Source: Alkalibacterium kapii (GTDB taxonomy: Bacteria > Bacillota > Bacilli > Lactobacillales > Carnobacteriaceae_A). From it: 64,000 bases of DNA. Shown in pieces: positions 29,333-38,617 of the stretch; the stretch's first letter is position 1; each line of letters begins with the position of its first letter. The DNA lies in contig NZ_BJUY01000004.1 of assembly GCF_007988865.1 (NCBI RefSeq), positions 59,375-123,374 of the forward strand, given 5' to 3'. The notes beneath the pieces were generated by a model, which ran no database searches, was not told the origin of the DNA, and saw nothing but the letters and a program-made list of their open reading frames with translations. The translations under genes and the position numbers were made by a program.

Positions 29333-29848
29333 TTATTTTCGAAGATTGTCTGGATCTGGGTCATCAGGGTTAAAAACATCTTCGTGTGTATCGGCATTGG
29401 ATTGCGGTTCATTAAAATCTACACCGAACCCTGGAGCCTTGATCCCTTCGGATGATAATGTGTCAGAATTCTTTGATGTGTCTTTGATCTTTTTCGTATG
29501 AGGTTCGTCTGTTTCATCAGACTGATCAGATTTTTCTTCCGTACTGAATATAGAATGAGACGAGTCTTTCAGCAAAATAAGAAAGCCTCCCTGAGTGATC
29601 ACATCATCAAACCGTTTTTCATCTGCTTCGTTAAGACTATATTTTCTAAGGGTTTCTTTTCTATCGGTATCCAGTTCTTTCACATTAACTGTTTCATTTT
29701 CGATACCTCTAACTTTTTCGCATTCTGATTTATTCTCATCTGAACATATAAGCAGCAGATCATCTTTTGAGTAATCCATCTTCTGTATATAATTTTCAAC
29801 TACAACAGCCATATCTTTCGCTTCTTTTTTAGCTTCTAATATTTTCAC
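29333..29848 (-). CDS. General stress protein 17M-like (YflT domain), putative
   Basis: A 171-residue protein whose N-terminal 95 residues resemble the YflT stress domain: MKILEAKKEAKDMAVVVENY, KDDLLLICSDE and DDVITQGGFLILL. The rest is an acidic, low-complexity tail rich in Ser, Asp, Glu and Lys, ending in NPDDPDPDNLRK. Start is GTG, 8 nt after AGAGGAGG. The family is stress-induced in Bacillus, biochemical role unknown. The length is longer than the core domain because of the tail. Confidence 0.65.
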   Translation of the reverse strand: MKILEAKKEAKDMAVVVENYIQKMDYSKDDLLLICSDENKSECEKVRGIENETVNVKELDTDRKETLRKYSLNEADEKRFDDVITQGGFLILLKDSSHSIFSTEEKSDQSDETDEPHTKKIKDTSKNSDTLSSEGIKAPGFGVDFNEPQSNADTHEDVFNPDDPDPDNLRK

Positions 29849-29924
29849 GATGATATCCTCCTCTTTATTGTAATTCTAACAGAGCAGTAAGCCTATCACC
29901 AAACATAAGGTTCAAAAATTGTTG

Positions 29925-30740
29925 TTAGCCTAAAGCGACGTCTAAAAACATCATGACCGTGAAACCGATCATAGCACCGATCGTTCCTATATCATTGTGT
30001 CTTTCAACTTTGGCTTCCGGAATCAATTCTTCAACAACTACGTAAATCATAGCACCTGCGGCAAAAGCCAGAGCGTAAGGCAAAATCGGCCGCATGGAGG
30101 TAACTAAAGCCGCTCCCAACACGCCGGCAATAGGTTCGACGATCCCTGACGCCTGTCCATAAAGAAAAGCCTTGGTTCTGCTGAAACCTTCTTTTCTCAA
30201 AGGAAGAGACACGGAAGCGCCCTCCGGAAAGTTCTGAAGTCCGATCCCTATTGCAAGCGCTATAGCACTTGCTACAGTGGAAGCGGGAAAACCAGCTGCA
30301 GCAGCACCAAACGCTACGCCGACCGCAAGTCCTTCAGGGATATTATGTAGTGTAATTGCCAGCACCAATAGAACACTACGTCTTAAATCCGTTTTGATTC
30401 CTTCCTCTTTACCACTGCTGCCATTTAGGCTTGGGTGCAAATGAGGCAACGACTTGTCAGTGATCCATAAAAACAGACCTCCTGCTAAAAAGCCAACGAC
30501 GGCGGGTATCCAGCCGGGTACATTCGTTTGTTCAGCAAGTTCTATAGCTGGAGCCAGGAGAGACCAGAAGCTTGCTGCGATCATTACCCCTGCAGCAAAT
30601 CCCAACATGGCAGTTAAAACACTTTTATTCATATCTTTCATTAAAAAGACCAGCGATGCACCTAGTGCTGTTACGCCCCATGTAAAAAGCGTAGCCAGAA
30701 AGGCCTGCATCACAGGATGTAAAGAAATAAACCAATCCAC
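29925..30740 (-). CDS. ZIP-family divalent metal transporter
   Basis: A 271-residue polytopic membrane protein with about eight helices. Metal-binding motifs are [11 protein letters not shown] (131-141) and [11 protein letters not shown] (168-178), which match the GufA/ZupT branch of ZIP importers. A short His-containing loop ([10 protein letters not shown]) lies between helices 3 and 4. Zinc is the likeliest substrate, but manganese or iron is possible. The start is GTG, 8 nt after AAGGAG. No metalloregulator adjoins. Confidence 0.9.
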   Translation of the reverse strand: MDWFISLHPVMQAFLATLFTWGVTALGASLVFLMKDMNKSVLTAMLGFAAGVMIAASFWSLLAPAIELAEQTNVPGWIPAVVGFLAGGLFLWITDKSLPHLHPSLNGSSGKEEGIKTDLRRSVLLVLAITLHNIPEGLAVGVAFGAAAAGFPASTVASAIALAIGIGLQNFPEGASVSLPLRKEGFSRTKAFLYGQASGIVEPIAGVLGAALVTSMRPILPYALAFAAGAMIYVVVEELIPEAKVERHNDIGTIGAMIGFTVMMFLDVALG

Positions 30741-31260
30741 TATACATTCTCCTTAAATTATATTCATTTTATATTATAGCGGAAAAATGCCGTATTTAAA
30801 ACAGTTTCAAACTATTCATTCATTTCTTTGAACTACCGTGTAAATCACTTTAGATTCTAGACTATGTCTTTAACACTTTATTTCTTGTTCCAGCTGAACT
30901 CATTGAATCTTCCAAATTTAGTGAAGTTTTTCCTCGTCTTGACAACTAAGGAGTAGATGATGTTTGAGTGTGCGTTAAAGGTCTTTTGTAGTGACCAGTG
31001 GAAAGATTTACTTGTTCGAGATGGACACAGATGTGCGCTTTAAGTCCTTCTAACAGAAAGATTTTACTTGAGAAGGCAGTACATGCTTCCAGTTGTGACC
31101 ACCCACAAATAAGTCAGATTCCACTTTGTCCTTTGGCTAAAAGTATTGCCTGCTGAATTGTTTTTCTTCTACTTATATTAAACTTGTATCAGCAGGTAAA
31201 TAATCATAAAAAAAAGAAAAGACCAGAGTCTTTTCTTTTTTAGTCTATTTAATATAATGA
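30741..31260. other. 520-nt non-coding stretch between the ZIP gene and tRNA-Arg
   Basis: I find no ORF with a credible start and ribosome-binding site here. The minus strand shows short open stretches broken by stops, which could be a decayed gene, but I recognise no family. The only clear element is a terminator at 31208-31242. Confidence 0.6.
31208..31242 (-). terminator. Terminator of tRNA-Arg
   Basis: AAAAAAGAAAAGAC, loop CAGA, GTCTTTTCTTTTTT: a strong symmetrical stem flanked by A and T runs, able to work in both directions. It lies just downstream of tRNA-Arg on the minus strand. Confidence 0.88.
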
Positions 31261-31334
31261 CGTTCTGGGAGGGATTCGAACCCCCGACCGTTCGCTTAGA
31301 AGGCGAATGCTCTATCCAGCTGAGCTACCAGAAC
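31261..31334 (-). tRNA. tRNA-Arg (TCT)
   Basis: A 74-nt cloverleaf on the minus strand: acceptor GTTCTGG / CCAGAAC, D arm GCTCAGCTGGATAGAGC, anticodon arm TTCGCCTTCTAAGCGAA with anticodon TCT, and T arm GGGGGTTCGAATCCCTC. CCA is not encoded. Confidence 0.96.
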
Positions 31335-31463
31335 AATTTTACCAACAGAACTTATTATATAGCGATTATTGCCTGATGTCAATAATAAATTGGTTTTATT
31401 CTTTCAAAGATTTGCTCAGCCAAGCTGGTTTCATGTTTAAATTTTGTTTTTAGGCTTTATCTC

Positions 31464-32039
31464 TTAATCATTATGAAAAACTTCCCCTGTTTTTGTGTAC
31501 ACTGTTTCTCTCTTTCCTACTCGCTTATTCAAATATCTTGCCAGAATAAAAAAGTAGTCAGATAAGCGATTCAGATAGATCAGAATATTTTCCTGAACGG
31601 GCTCTTCTTCAGCAAATGCCAATATATCCCGTTCTACTCGGCGCGTGACTGTTCGAACTACATGAGCTTGCGCTGCCGGTTTCGTCCCTCCTGGAAGGAT
31701 AAAATATTTTAATTCGCTAAGATGTGGCGTCAGCTCGTCAATTTTTTTCTCTATATTTTTGAATTTGGATGGACTGAATACAAACGCCAGCTTGTTTTCT
31801 TTATCTGCCAGGATACTGCCGATATCGAACAAGTCGTGCTGGATAGTATAGAGATCTGTAAGGATGCCTCTTTCTGTATCTCTGTAATTTTCATCGACTA
31901 TGCTTACAAGTAAACCGATGTGAGCATTCAATTCATCGATATTTCCATAAGCATCCACACGTCCATTGGTTTTTTTAACTGTTCGTCCGCCGATCAAATT
32001 TGTATTTCCGTAATCTCCTCTACCCGTATATACTTTCAT
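31464..32039 (-). CDS. PduO-type ATP:cob(I)alamin adenosyltransferase
   Basis: A 191-residue PduO/MMAB-type protein. ATP-binding segments are YTGRGDYGNTNLIGG near the N-terminus and RVDAYGNIDELNAHIG, with the late NRLSDYFFILARYLN motif. It makes adenosylcobalamin from ATP and reduced cobalamin. No cobalamin-dependent enzyme or cobalamin transporter is nearby, so its purpose here is unexplained. The first loop has an Arg-Gly order (GRGD) where many members have KTGD. Confidence 0.87.
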   Translation of the reverse strand: MKVYTGRGDYGNTNLIGGRTVKKTNGRVDAYGNIDELNAHIGLLVSIVDENYRDTERGILTDLYTIQHDLFDIGSILADKENKLAFVFSPSKFKNIEKKIDELTPHLSELKYFILPGGTKPAAQAHVVRTVTRRVERDILAFAEEEPVQENILIYLNRLSDYFFILARYLNKRVGKRETVYTKTGEVFHND

Positions 32040-32107
32040 TGATTATCCCGTCCTTTCATTGTCTTAAAATCGATCGATAACTTGTGGTTCTTTAGATGGT
32101 TTACAGT

Positions 32108-32150
32108 TGAAAACTCTTGAAAGAAGCCTTATCTGCTTCTTTCAAGAGTT
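32108..32150 (-). terminator. Terminator after glnA
   Basis: A perfect 16-bp stem (32112-32127 with 32135-32150, 7-nt loop) followed on the minus strand by a short T run. Confidence 0.85.
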
Positions 32151-32172
32151 CGACTACCAAGCTCATTCTTTA

Positions 32173-33513
32173 TTAGTAAAGCTTAAAGTATCTATCCATT
32201 TCATATTGTGATACTGCAGTGGAATATTTTCTCCAGTCTGCTTCTCTGGCTGCTACAAATCTTTCAAAAATGTGCTGACCCAAAGCATCAATGATCGTTT
32301 CATCATTTTTCAGTGCTTCCAGTGCTTCGGCAATCGTTTTAGGCAGTGATTGAATTTGATTTTCTTCGCGCTCGAACTGGTCCATATTATAGATATTCTT
32401 GTTGATAGGCTTTGGAGCACTTTTAGCTTCAGAAATACCCATCATACCAGCTTTCAATAATACTGCCAGAGCTAGATAAGGGTTGGCTGTCGGATCGACG
32501 CTCCTTAATTCAACGCGTGTGGACTGTCCTCTGGAAGATGGCACGCGAATCAAAGGTGTCCGGTTCGTTTCAGACCAGGCCACATAAACAGGCGCCTCAA
32601 ATCCAGGCGTCAGTCGTTTATAGGAGTTGATGATTGGATTACAGATAGCTGTATAGGCTTGAGCGTGATCCAAGAGTCCTGCGATAAACTGATAAGTCGT
32701 TGTACTTAAGCCGTCTGCACTGCTTTCATCGTAAAAGGCATTTACTCCATCTTTAAATAGAGACATATTGAAATGCATGCCCGAACCACTGATGTTTTCA
32801 ATCGGTTTAGGCATAAAGGTGGCATGCAGCCCATGTTTTCTAGCTACGGTTTTGACGATCAATTTAAACGTCTGTATATTGTCGCAGGCTTCTACTGCAT
32901 TGGCGTACTTCCAATCGATCTCGTGTTGACCAGGTGCTGCTTCGTGATGGCTGGCTTCGATTTCAAAACCTAATGCTTCGAGTTCCAGCACGATATCTCT
33001 TCGACAGTTTTCTGCCAAATCTGTCGGTGCTAAATCAAAATAGCCGCCGTGATCATTGAGATTCTTGCTTGGATTACCGTTCTCATCCAACTTGAACAAG
33101 AAAAATTCTGGTTCAGGGCCTAAATTGAATTCCGTAAAACCTAAATGTTCCATTTCTTTTAGAATGCGCTTGAGATTGCTTCGAGGGTCTCCTTTGAAGG
33201 GTTCACCTGAAGGCATATAGACATCGCAAATGAAGCGGGCGATCCGACTGTCACCGGATTCGAGCTCCCAGGGAAAAATCAGCCAAGTATCCAGGTCTGG
33301 ATGCAGTTTCATATCGCTTTGATCGATCTCCACAAAGCCATCTATAGAAGAACCATCAAAAGCCATTTCATTGTCCATAACCTTATCCAGCTGACTGATA
33401 GGGACTTCAACGTTTTTGATCACCCCATCGATATCTGTAAACATCAGTCTCAGAAATCTGACGTTTCTCTCTTTTGCTTCTTTCTTTATTTCCTCTTTGC
33501 GATTGGAGGACAT
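32173..33513 (-). CDS. glnA: Glutamine synthetase, type I
   Basis: A 446-residue GSI-alpha enzyme forming glutamine from glutamate, ammonia and ATP. Conserved parts include [51 protein letters not shown] and the ATP site NRTPLIRVP. The short length without a 25-residue insertion or an adenylylation-loop signature indicates control by feedback and GlnR rather than by adenylylation. The usual upstream glnR is missing. It has its own promoter and terminator, so it is monocistronic. Confidence 0.97.
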   Translation of the reverse strand: MSSNRKEEIKKEAKERNVRFLRLMFTDIDGVIKNVEVPISQLDKVMDNEMAFDGSSIDGFVEIDQSDMKLHPDLDTWLIFPWELESGDSRIARFICDVYMPSGEPFKGDPRSNLKRILKEMEHLGFTEFNLGPEPEFFLFKLDENGNPSKNLNDHGGYFDLAPTDLAENCRRDIVLELEALGFEIEASHHEAAPGQHEIDWKYANAVEACDNIQTFKLIVKTVARKHGLHATFMPKPIENISGSGMHFNMSLFKDGVNAFYDESSADGLSTTTYQFIAGLLDHAQAYTAICNPIINSYKRLTPGFEAPVYVAWSETNRTPLIRVPSSRGQSTRVELRSVDPTANPYLALAVLLKAGMMGISEAKSAPKPINKNIYNMDQFEREENQIQSLPKTIAEALEALKNDETIIDALGQHIFERFVAAREADWRKYSTAVSQYEMDRYFKLY

Positions 33514-33556
33514 TGTCCATTCATCATCCTTTCAGTAATGTCGTTCTATTTCTTTA

Positions 33557-33585
33557 AGATTACGTGCAACCCATTTAATTGTCAA
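33557..33585 (-). promoter_or_regulatory. glnA promoter
   Basis: On the minus strand TTGACA (33585-33580) and TAATCT (33562-33557) are 17 nt apart. Transcription would begin about 35 nt before the glnA start codon. Confidence 0.75.
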
Positions 33586-33601
33586 CCGTTTTACTTTTCT
33601 A

Positions 33602-33619
33602 TGTACTAGCCATGGTACA
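33602..33619. promoter_or_regulatory. Palindrome upstream of glnA promoter (candidate operator)
   Basis: TGTACTAGCCATGGTACA has 5-bp perfect arms, TGTAC and GTACA, around 8 nt. It lies 16 nt upstream of the glnA -35. It resembles but does not fit the GlnR/TnrA consensus TGTNA-N7-TNACA, so the binding protein is unknown. Confidence 0.4.
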
Positions 33620-33668
33620 TCAGTTTCAAATTATGTAATAAGTTATGGTGAATAAGAGCCATTTATCA

Positions 33669-33702
33669 AAAAACGTCGAGATCCTAGGACCTCGACGTTT
33701 TA
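33669..33702 (-). terminator. Terminator after hup
   Basis: AAAACGTCGAG(A/G)TCCTAGGA palindrome with A and T runs on both sides. It sits directly after the hup stop codon. Confidence 0.9.
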
Positions 33703-33716
33703 AAAGCATGACATTT

Positions 33717-33995
33717 TTATGCTTTAACTGCATCTTTTAAAGCTTTACCAGCTTTGAATGCCGGAACTTTAGTTGCAGGAATCTGGATTTCTTCCCCAGT
33801 TTGAGGATTACGTCCTTTACGTGCTGCGCGGTCGCGTACTTCAAAGTTACCAAATCCAATGATTTGTACTTTTTCGCCGTCAGCTAATGTATCTTTGATT
33901 GAGTCGAATACAGCTTCTACTGCAGCTGTTGCATCTTTTTTTGATAGATCAGCTGAAGATGCTACTTTTTCGATTAATTCTGCTTTATTTGCCAT
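33717..33995 (-). CDS. hup: HU family DNA-binding protein
   Basis: A 92-residue HU protein that bends and compacts DNA as a dimer. It has [39 protein letters not shown] and the arm segment [28 protein letters not shown] lies 9 nt before the ATG, consistent with high expression. The position after der corresponds to hbs in Bacillus, where gpsA and spoIVA intervene; both are absent here. Confidence 0.97.
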   Translation of the reverse strand: MANKAELIEKVASSADLSKKDATAAVEAVFDSIKDTLADGEKVQIIGFGNFEVRDRAARKGRNPQTGEEIQIPATKVPAFKAGKALKDAVKA

Positions 33996-34232
33996 CGTTA
34001 TCTTTCACCTCCTCGAAAGAAGCTAATGCATATAATTCAATGAATGTATTTGCAAACTAACCGCATTCTTTTTCTTGACATGCACTTGGGTGAAATAGTC
34101 GGTTATGACATTTCAATTAAAAAGATACCACAGAATCCTTGATACTGCAATGCTTTTGTACTATTCTCCTGTAATTTCAGCTTTTTTTCATGAGAATCTT
34201 ATGCAGTATAAATAATAAGATGTCTTTTTTTA

Positions 34233-35549
34233 CTACTTTCGTTTTCTTGGAATAATACGAATAGGCGTTCCCGAAAAGTTAAATGTATCTCTGAACCTAT
34301 TCTCTAAAAAACGTGCATACGAAAAGTGAAGTAGTTCCGGATCATTTACAAAAATGACGAATGTTGGAGGTGATACAGAAACTTGTGTCGTATAGAAAAT
34401 CTTCAAGCGGCGCCCTTTATCCGTTGGAGTCGGATTTGTTGCCACAGCATCCATGACGACATCATTCAAGATAGATGACTGAATACGTAAGTGCCGGTTC
34501 ATAAAGACTTCTTCAATACGCTCTGGCAGAAGATGAAGGCGTTTCTTTGTCAATGCAGAAACAAAAACGATTGGTGCGTAGCTTAAATACTGGAAGCCTT
34601 CTCTAACATCCAGTTCAAATTCTTTCATTGTATTGGTTTCTTTTTCGATTGCGTCCCATTTGTTCACAACCAGTATGATTCCTTTGCCGGCTTCGTGAGC
34701 ATAGCCAAATACACGCTTATCCTGTTCTCTGATGCCTTCTTCAGCATTGATGACACATAAGACGACGTCAGACCGGTCGATAGCTCTTAAGGCTCTTAAA
34801 ACACTGTATTTTTCAGTGGATTCATAAACTTTCCCTTTTTTTCGCATGCCTGCTGTATCAATAACAACAAAATCCCGGCCTGCTTTCGTTTGAAAATGAG
34901 TATCTACAGCTTCTCGTGTCGTCCCTGCAATATTAGAGACAATGACCCGCTCTTCACCGATAATGGCATTGACAAGGCTTGATTTACCAACGTTAGGGCG
35001 CCCGATCACGCTGAATTTGATCGTTGAATCATCATACTCATCTTCTGAATCTTCTGGAAAATATTTTAAAGCCTCGTCCAGCACATCTCCCAGACCTAGA
35101 CCATGAGAACCCGATATAGGAAAAGGATCTCCCAGACCTAGAGAATAAAATTCAAATATATCATTCCTGAGTTCAGGATTATCAGCTTTGTTCACTGCCA
35201 GTATGACAGGTTTTCCGGATTTGAAAAGAATAGGAGCCACTTGCTGATCTTCATAAGTAACGCCTTCTTTTACGCTTGTTATCATTATGATCACATCAGC
35301 TTCTTCTATTGCGATCTGAGCCTGCTGACGGATTTGCACGTTAAGCGGTTCGTCTTCAAGAGTAATGCCGCCCGTATCTATTAATGCGAAGTCTCTTCCA
35401 AGCCACTCTGCATCAGCATAAATCCTATCTCGCGTTACTCCTGATGTATCTTCGACGATAGATATACGTTCTCCTACAATACGATTGAAAATCGTGGATT
35501 TACCGACGTTGGGTCTTCCTACAATGGCTACAGTTGGTTTCACCACCAT
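34233..35549 (-). CDS. der: Ribosome-assembly GTPase Der (EngA)
   Basis: A 438-residue protein with two tandem G domains: GRPNVGKS at 11-18 and again at 183-190, each with its own DTxG (DTGGI, DTAGMR) and NKxD (NKAD, NKWD), followed by a KH-like C-terminal domain. It acts in 50S maturation. I use ATG 35549; GTG codons one and two residues later lie at better distances from AAGG, so the start is uncertain by a residue or two. An upstream ATG 18 codons earlier extends into the leader palindrome. Confidence 0.97.
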   Translation of the reverse strand: MVVKPTVAIVGRPNVGKSTIFNRIVGERISIVEDTSGVTRDRIYADAEWLGRDFALIDTGGITLEDEPLNVQIRQQAQIAIEEADVIIMITSVKEGVTYEDQQVAPILFKSGKPVILAVNKADNPELRNDIFEFYSLGLGDPFPISGSHGLGLGDVLDEALKYFPEDSEDEYDDSTIKFSVIGRPNVGKSSLVNAIIGEERVIVSNIAGTTREAVDTHFQTKAGRDFVVIDTAGMRKKGKVYESTEKYSVLRALRAIDRSDVVLCVINAEEGIREQDKRVFGYAHEAGKGIILVVNKWDAIEKETNTMKEFELDVREGFQYLSYAPIVFVSALTKKRLHLLPERIEEVFMNRHLRIQSSILNDVVMDAVATNPTPTDKGRRLKIFYTTQVSVSPPTFVIFVNDPELLHFSYARFLENRFRDTFNFSGTPIRIIPRKRK

Positions 35550-35590
35550 AACACCTTCTTCCATAGTTATAATTGTTTCATAAAGCACGA

Positions 35591-35632
35591 CACCCAACTG
35601 CAATAGGCATTATACCTAAATACAGTTGGGTG
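35591..35632. promoter_or_regulatory. Inverted repeat enclosing a TATAAT in the der leader
   Basis: CACCCAACTG (35591-35600) and CAGTTGGGTG (35623-35632) form a perfect 10-bp inverted repeat with a 22-nt loop. On the minus strand the loop holds TATAAT (35614-35609), a consensus -10, with only a weak -35-like TTTACC 19 nt upstream. It is not followed by a T run, so it is a poor terminator; an operator or RNA hairpin is more likely. Confidence 0.5.
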
Positions 35633-35656
35633 CGGTAAAAGATACCTTTTTATTGA

Positions 35657-37069
35657 CTACTCTTCGTCATCTTCATCCAATAATCCTGAAAGTTGATCAC
35701 CGATCTGGTCACCTAACGTGAATGCCCCTTCGTCATCATCATCACGCAATGATGGCTGTGTGATTTCTGGTTTATCCTTAGCTTTCATCTTAGGCGCTGA
35801 TTTAGGTTGCTCAGTGTCTGCTGATTCATTCGTATTTTCTTCTAAAGCTTTGATACTTAGAGAAATACGTTCTTCTTCAGGATTGACACTCAATACCTTG
35901 ACTTCTATTTCTTCATCTTTAGCTACAACTTCATGTGGCGTTTCCACATGTTTGTGTGCCATTTCCGAGATATGAACAAGGCCTTCAACACCTGGTTTTA
36001 CTTCAACGAATGCACCAAAGTCAGTGACACGTTTGACTGTTCCTTTAGTTACAGTTCCAGCTGGAAGTTCTTCTTTGATATTATCCCAAGGTCCAGGTAA
36101 TGTCTCTTTGATGGACAAGGAAACGCGTTCCTGCTCTTTGTCGACTTTAAGAACTTTGACATCTACTTTGTCCCCTTTGGATAACTTATCTTTCGGAGAT
36201 GCGATACGCTCGTGAGCGATCTCTGAAATATGAACGAGTCCATCAACGCCGCCAACATTCACAAAAGCACCAAAGTTGGTCAAGCGAACGACTTCACCTT
36301 CAACTACTGAACCTTCTTCAAGGTTTTCAAGTGCTTCCTCACGCTCGGCTGCCCGCTCTTTTTCCAGGAGAACTTTACGTGAAAGGATAAGCTGACGTTC
36401 TTTTGGATCGATTTCAATAATTTTAAATTTGTACGTGTTGCCTTCAAACTGATTCAAGTCACTGACGAAATGGGTATCGATCTGTGAAGCTGGAACAAAT
36501 CCCCGTACGCCAAGATCAATAGTCAATCCACCTTTAACGACACGAGAAACCGTTGCTTCGATCACTTCATCGTTGTCGTATTTCTGCTGTAATTCTTCCC
36601 ATACTTTACGCTGATCGACACGTTTTTTAGATAGGATAAAGCTACCCTGTTCTTTATCTTTGATATCTCTTAATACGACGACATCGATCGTGTCGCCGAT
36701 AGAGACAACATCAGAGGGTTTATCAAAACGTTCAGTTGAAAGTTCACGAGGTGGAATCACACCTTCTTGACCACTTTCCAGTCCAACGATGACTTGTTTA
36801 TCACTGTCGATAGTCAGTACTTCACCTTTAACAAGATCACCAGGAGTGATGTCATCGACATCTTTCATTACGTCAGACATCGATTCGCCAGATGCTGCCT
36901 CATCTACTTCAACTGCAGGATGTACCTGCTGCTTTTCGTTTTCCGCAAAGACATCCTGTGCAGTCGTATCGTCAGGTGTGTCTACCTGTACCTGCTCTTT
37001 TGCAGTTTCTACTGCTTCCTCTTCTGTTACCTCGTTCATGTCTCTTTCGTTTCTGTTTTCTTCTGTCAT
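35657..37069 (-). CDS. rpsA: S1-domain RNA-binding protein (RpsA/YpfD)
   Basis: A 470-residue protein. After an acidic N-terminal stretch it has four S1 domains, the last two marked by LTNFGAFVNVGGVDGLVHISE and TDFGAFVEVKPGVEGLVHISE, then an acidic tail DEDDEE. Four domains is the low-GC Gram-positive form; its role in translation initiation is less established than that of E. coli S1. Start 37069 has GGGAGG 8 nt upstream. The order cmk-rpsA-der matches Bacillus. Confidence 0.95.
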   Translation of the reverse strand: MTEENRNERDMNEVTEEEAVETAKEQVQVDTPDDTTAQDVFAENEKQQVHPAVEVDEAASGESMSDVMKDVDDITPGDLVKGEVLTIDSDKQVIVGLESGQEGVIPPRELSTERFDKPSDVVSIGDTIDVVVLRDIKDKEQGSFILSKKRVDQRKVWEELQQKYDNDEVIEATVSRVVKGGLTIDLGVRGFVPASQIDTHFVSDLNQFEGNTYKFKIIEIDPKERQLILSRKVLLEKERAAEREEALENLEEGSVVEGEVVRLTNFGAFVNVGGVDGLVHISEIAHERIASPKDKLSKGDKVDVKVLKVDKEQERVSLSIKETLPGPWDNIKEELPAGTVTKGTVKRVTDFGAFVEVKPGVEGLVHISEMAHKHVETPHEVVAKDEEIEVKVLSVNPEEERISLSIKALEENTNESADTEQPKSAPKMKAKDKPEITQPSLRDDDDEGAFTLGDQIGDQLSGLLDEDDEE

Positions 37070-37170
37070 TATATTTGCCTCCCAAAACCAATAATTCCTA
37101 CATCTTTTATTGTACCGAATAAATAAAATAATTTCCACTAAAACATACTATCTTATCTGATAACTGTTAA

Positions 37171-37842
37171 TTATATCTTTTGAATCAATTGTTTGATTTC
37201 ATTTACAACTTCGTCAATGGTCATTTTGGTTGTATCGATCCGGATAGCATCTTCTGCCTGTTTTAAAGGAGAAGAATCACGAGTGGAGTCTTTATAGTCT
37301 CTTTCAGCTATATCTTTTTTAAGTTGATCCATATCTGAAAATATCCCTTTTTCCTTGTTTTCTTTATGTCGGCGCTCCGCTCTTTCTTTGACACTGGCAA
37401 CTAAAAATATCTTAAGATCCGCATCCGGCAAAACTACTGTACCGATATCACGTCCATCCATGACGACCCCGTTATTCAAAGCCATATCCTGTTGACGCTT
37501 GACCATTAATTTACGGACTTCTGGATGCGCGGCAACCACTGAGACTGTATTTGTAACATTGTTATCTCTTATATCATGAGTGATATCGACTCCGTTTGAA
37601 AACACAAATTGCCCTTTTTCATTAGGTTCAAATGTTATATCTGTCTTTTTCAGCAGCTGAACTAGTGCATTTTGATCTTTTATATTCACATTTTTTTCTA
37701 AAGCCTGATACGTCAACGCCCGATACATGGCTCCAGTATCTACATAAATCAAGTCCAGCTCTGCAGCGATTTTTTTTGCCACTGTGCTTTTTCCAGATGA
37801 TGCTGGTCCATCTATCGCAATGGTCAATGATTTGTTTTCCAT
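37171..37842 (-). CDS. cmk: Cytidylate kinase
   Basis: A 223-residue NMP kinase of the CMP type: [17 protein letters not shown] (P loop), [35 protein letters not shown] and [10 protein letters not shown]. It phosphorylates CMP and dCMP. ATG 37842 is a little close to GGAG and an in-frame GTG lies three codons upstream, so the start is uncertain. It lies between the LysM gene and rpsA. Confidence 0.95.
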   Translation of the reverse strand: MENKSLTIAIDGPASSGKSTVAKKIAAELDLIYVDTGAMYRALTYQALEKNVNIKDQNALVQLLKKTDITFEPNEKGQFVFSNGVDITHDIRDNNVTNTVSVVAAHPEVRKLMVKRQQDMALNNGVVMDGRDIGTVVLPDADLKIFLVASVKERAERRHKENKEKGIFSDMDQLKKDIAERDYKDSTRDSSPLKQAEDAIRIDTTKMTIDEVVNEIKQLIQKI

Positions 37843-37866
37843 ACTCTCCACACTTTCATTGTCAGA

Positions 37867-38562
37867 TTAATTTACCTGTAACTGTTGACCAACATAAACT
37901 GTTTCATCCTGCAGGCCGTTCAGCTGCATCAACTCTTCAGTAGTCATGCCGTGATTAAGTGCTATACGGTACATATTGTCTCCTGCTTTGACCGTGTAGT
38001 AAGCGGCATTTTGAGCTGCAGCGCTGCTTTCTCCTTCATCTGCAGTTGGTTCTTCAGCTTCAGTCGTTTCAGAAGTGTCCGTGCTCGTCGCAGGTACTTG
38101 CTGTTTTTCTTCTGGATCCGTTGCTGTTTGATCTTCACCTGTTTCTTCTGTTTCAGGTGCGGCATCCACCGATTCTTCTTTTGGCGCTTCTTCGCTGATA
38201 GACGCTCCGTCTTGATTTTCATCCATTGCTTTTTCAGATTCAGATTCATTACTTGTTTTTTCTTCCTTGCTTTCCTCTAAAGTATCTGTTTCTTCCTGAT
38301 TATTTTCAGCAACCTGTTCTACTGAAGGACTGGTTGGTTCTTCCGCCAGTGAATCTCGACTCGACCACCAGACATAAGCGGATGTTGGTAAAATAATAAG
38401 TAAAGCTAAGAATATCAAGGTGACAGTTAGAATAGGTGAAATACTTTTTTCTCTTTCCCTTTTAGCTTTTCTTGACAGGGGTTCCCCTTCATTGAATTCA
38501 GATTCTTCGTCAAAGCGTTTTGACCATAGCTCTTCCATGGATTGACGATCATTTTTACTCAT
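37867..38562 (-). CDS. Membrane-anchored LysM protein (YpbE-like)
   Basis: A 231-residue type II membrane protein. A basic cytoplasmic N-terminus with SRKAKREREK precedes one membrane helix (about 42-66). Then comes a long Glu/Ser/Thr-rich linker of about 120 residues, probably disordered. A C-terminal LysM domain (188-231, YYTVKAGDNMYRIALNHG) should bind peptidoglycan. It may tether the membrane to the wall near sites of synthesis, an inference. Position between recQ and cmk matches ypbE of Bacillus. AAAGGAG precedes the ATG by 7 nt. Confidence 0.85.
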   Translation of the reverse strand: MSKNDRQSMEELWSKRFDEESEFNEGEPLSRKAKREREKSISPILTVTLIFLALLIILPTSAYVWWSSRDSLAEEPTSPSVEQVAENNQEETDTLEESKEEKTSNESESEKAMDENQDGASISEEAPKEESVDAAPETEETGEDQTATDPEEKQQVPATSTDTSETTEAEEPTADEGESSAAAQNAAYYTVKAGDNMYRIALNHGMTTEELMQLNGLQDETVYVGQQLQVN

Positions 38563-38617
38563 TATGTGACTCCTTTCAAATGTTACGGTACTTATTATAG
38601 CATATTTAAAAGCACTT

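Noticed and set aside
33602..33619. Reading the palindrome before glnA as a GlnR/TnrA box
   Set aside because: The spacing is one nt too long and two conserved positions differ, so I report it only as an unassigned palindrome.
34074..34110. Plus-strand TTGACA in the der-hup gap as a promoter
   Set aside because: No -10 element lies at a suitable distance and no plus-strand gene follows.
35718..37126. Several plus-strand ORFs of 60-119 codons opposite rpsA
   Set aside because: They lie wholly antisense to a conserved S1-domain gene, are low-complexity mirror images of its codons and have no ribosome-binding sites.
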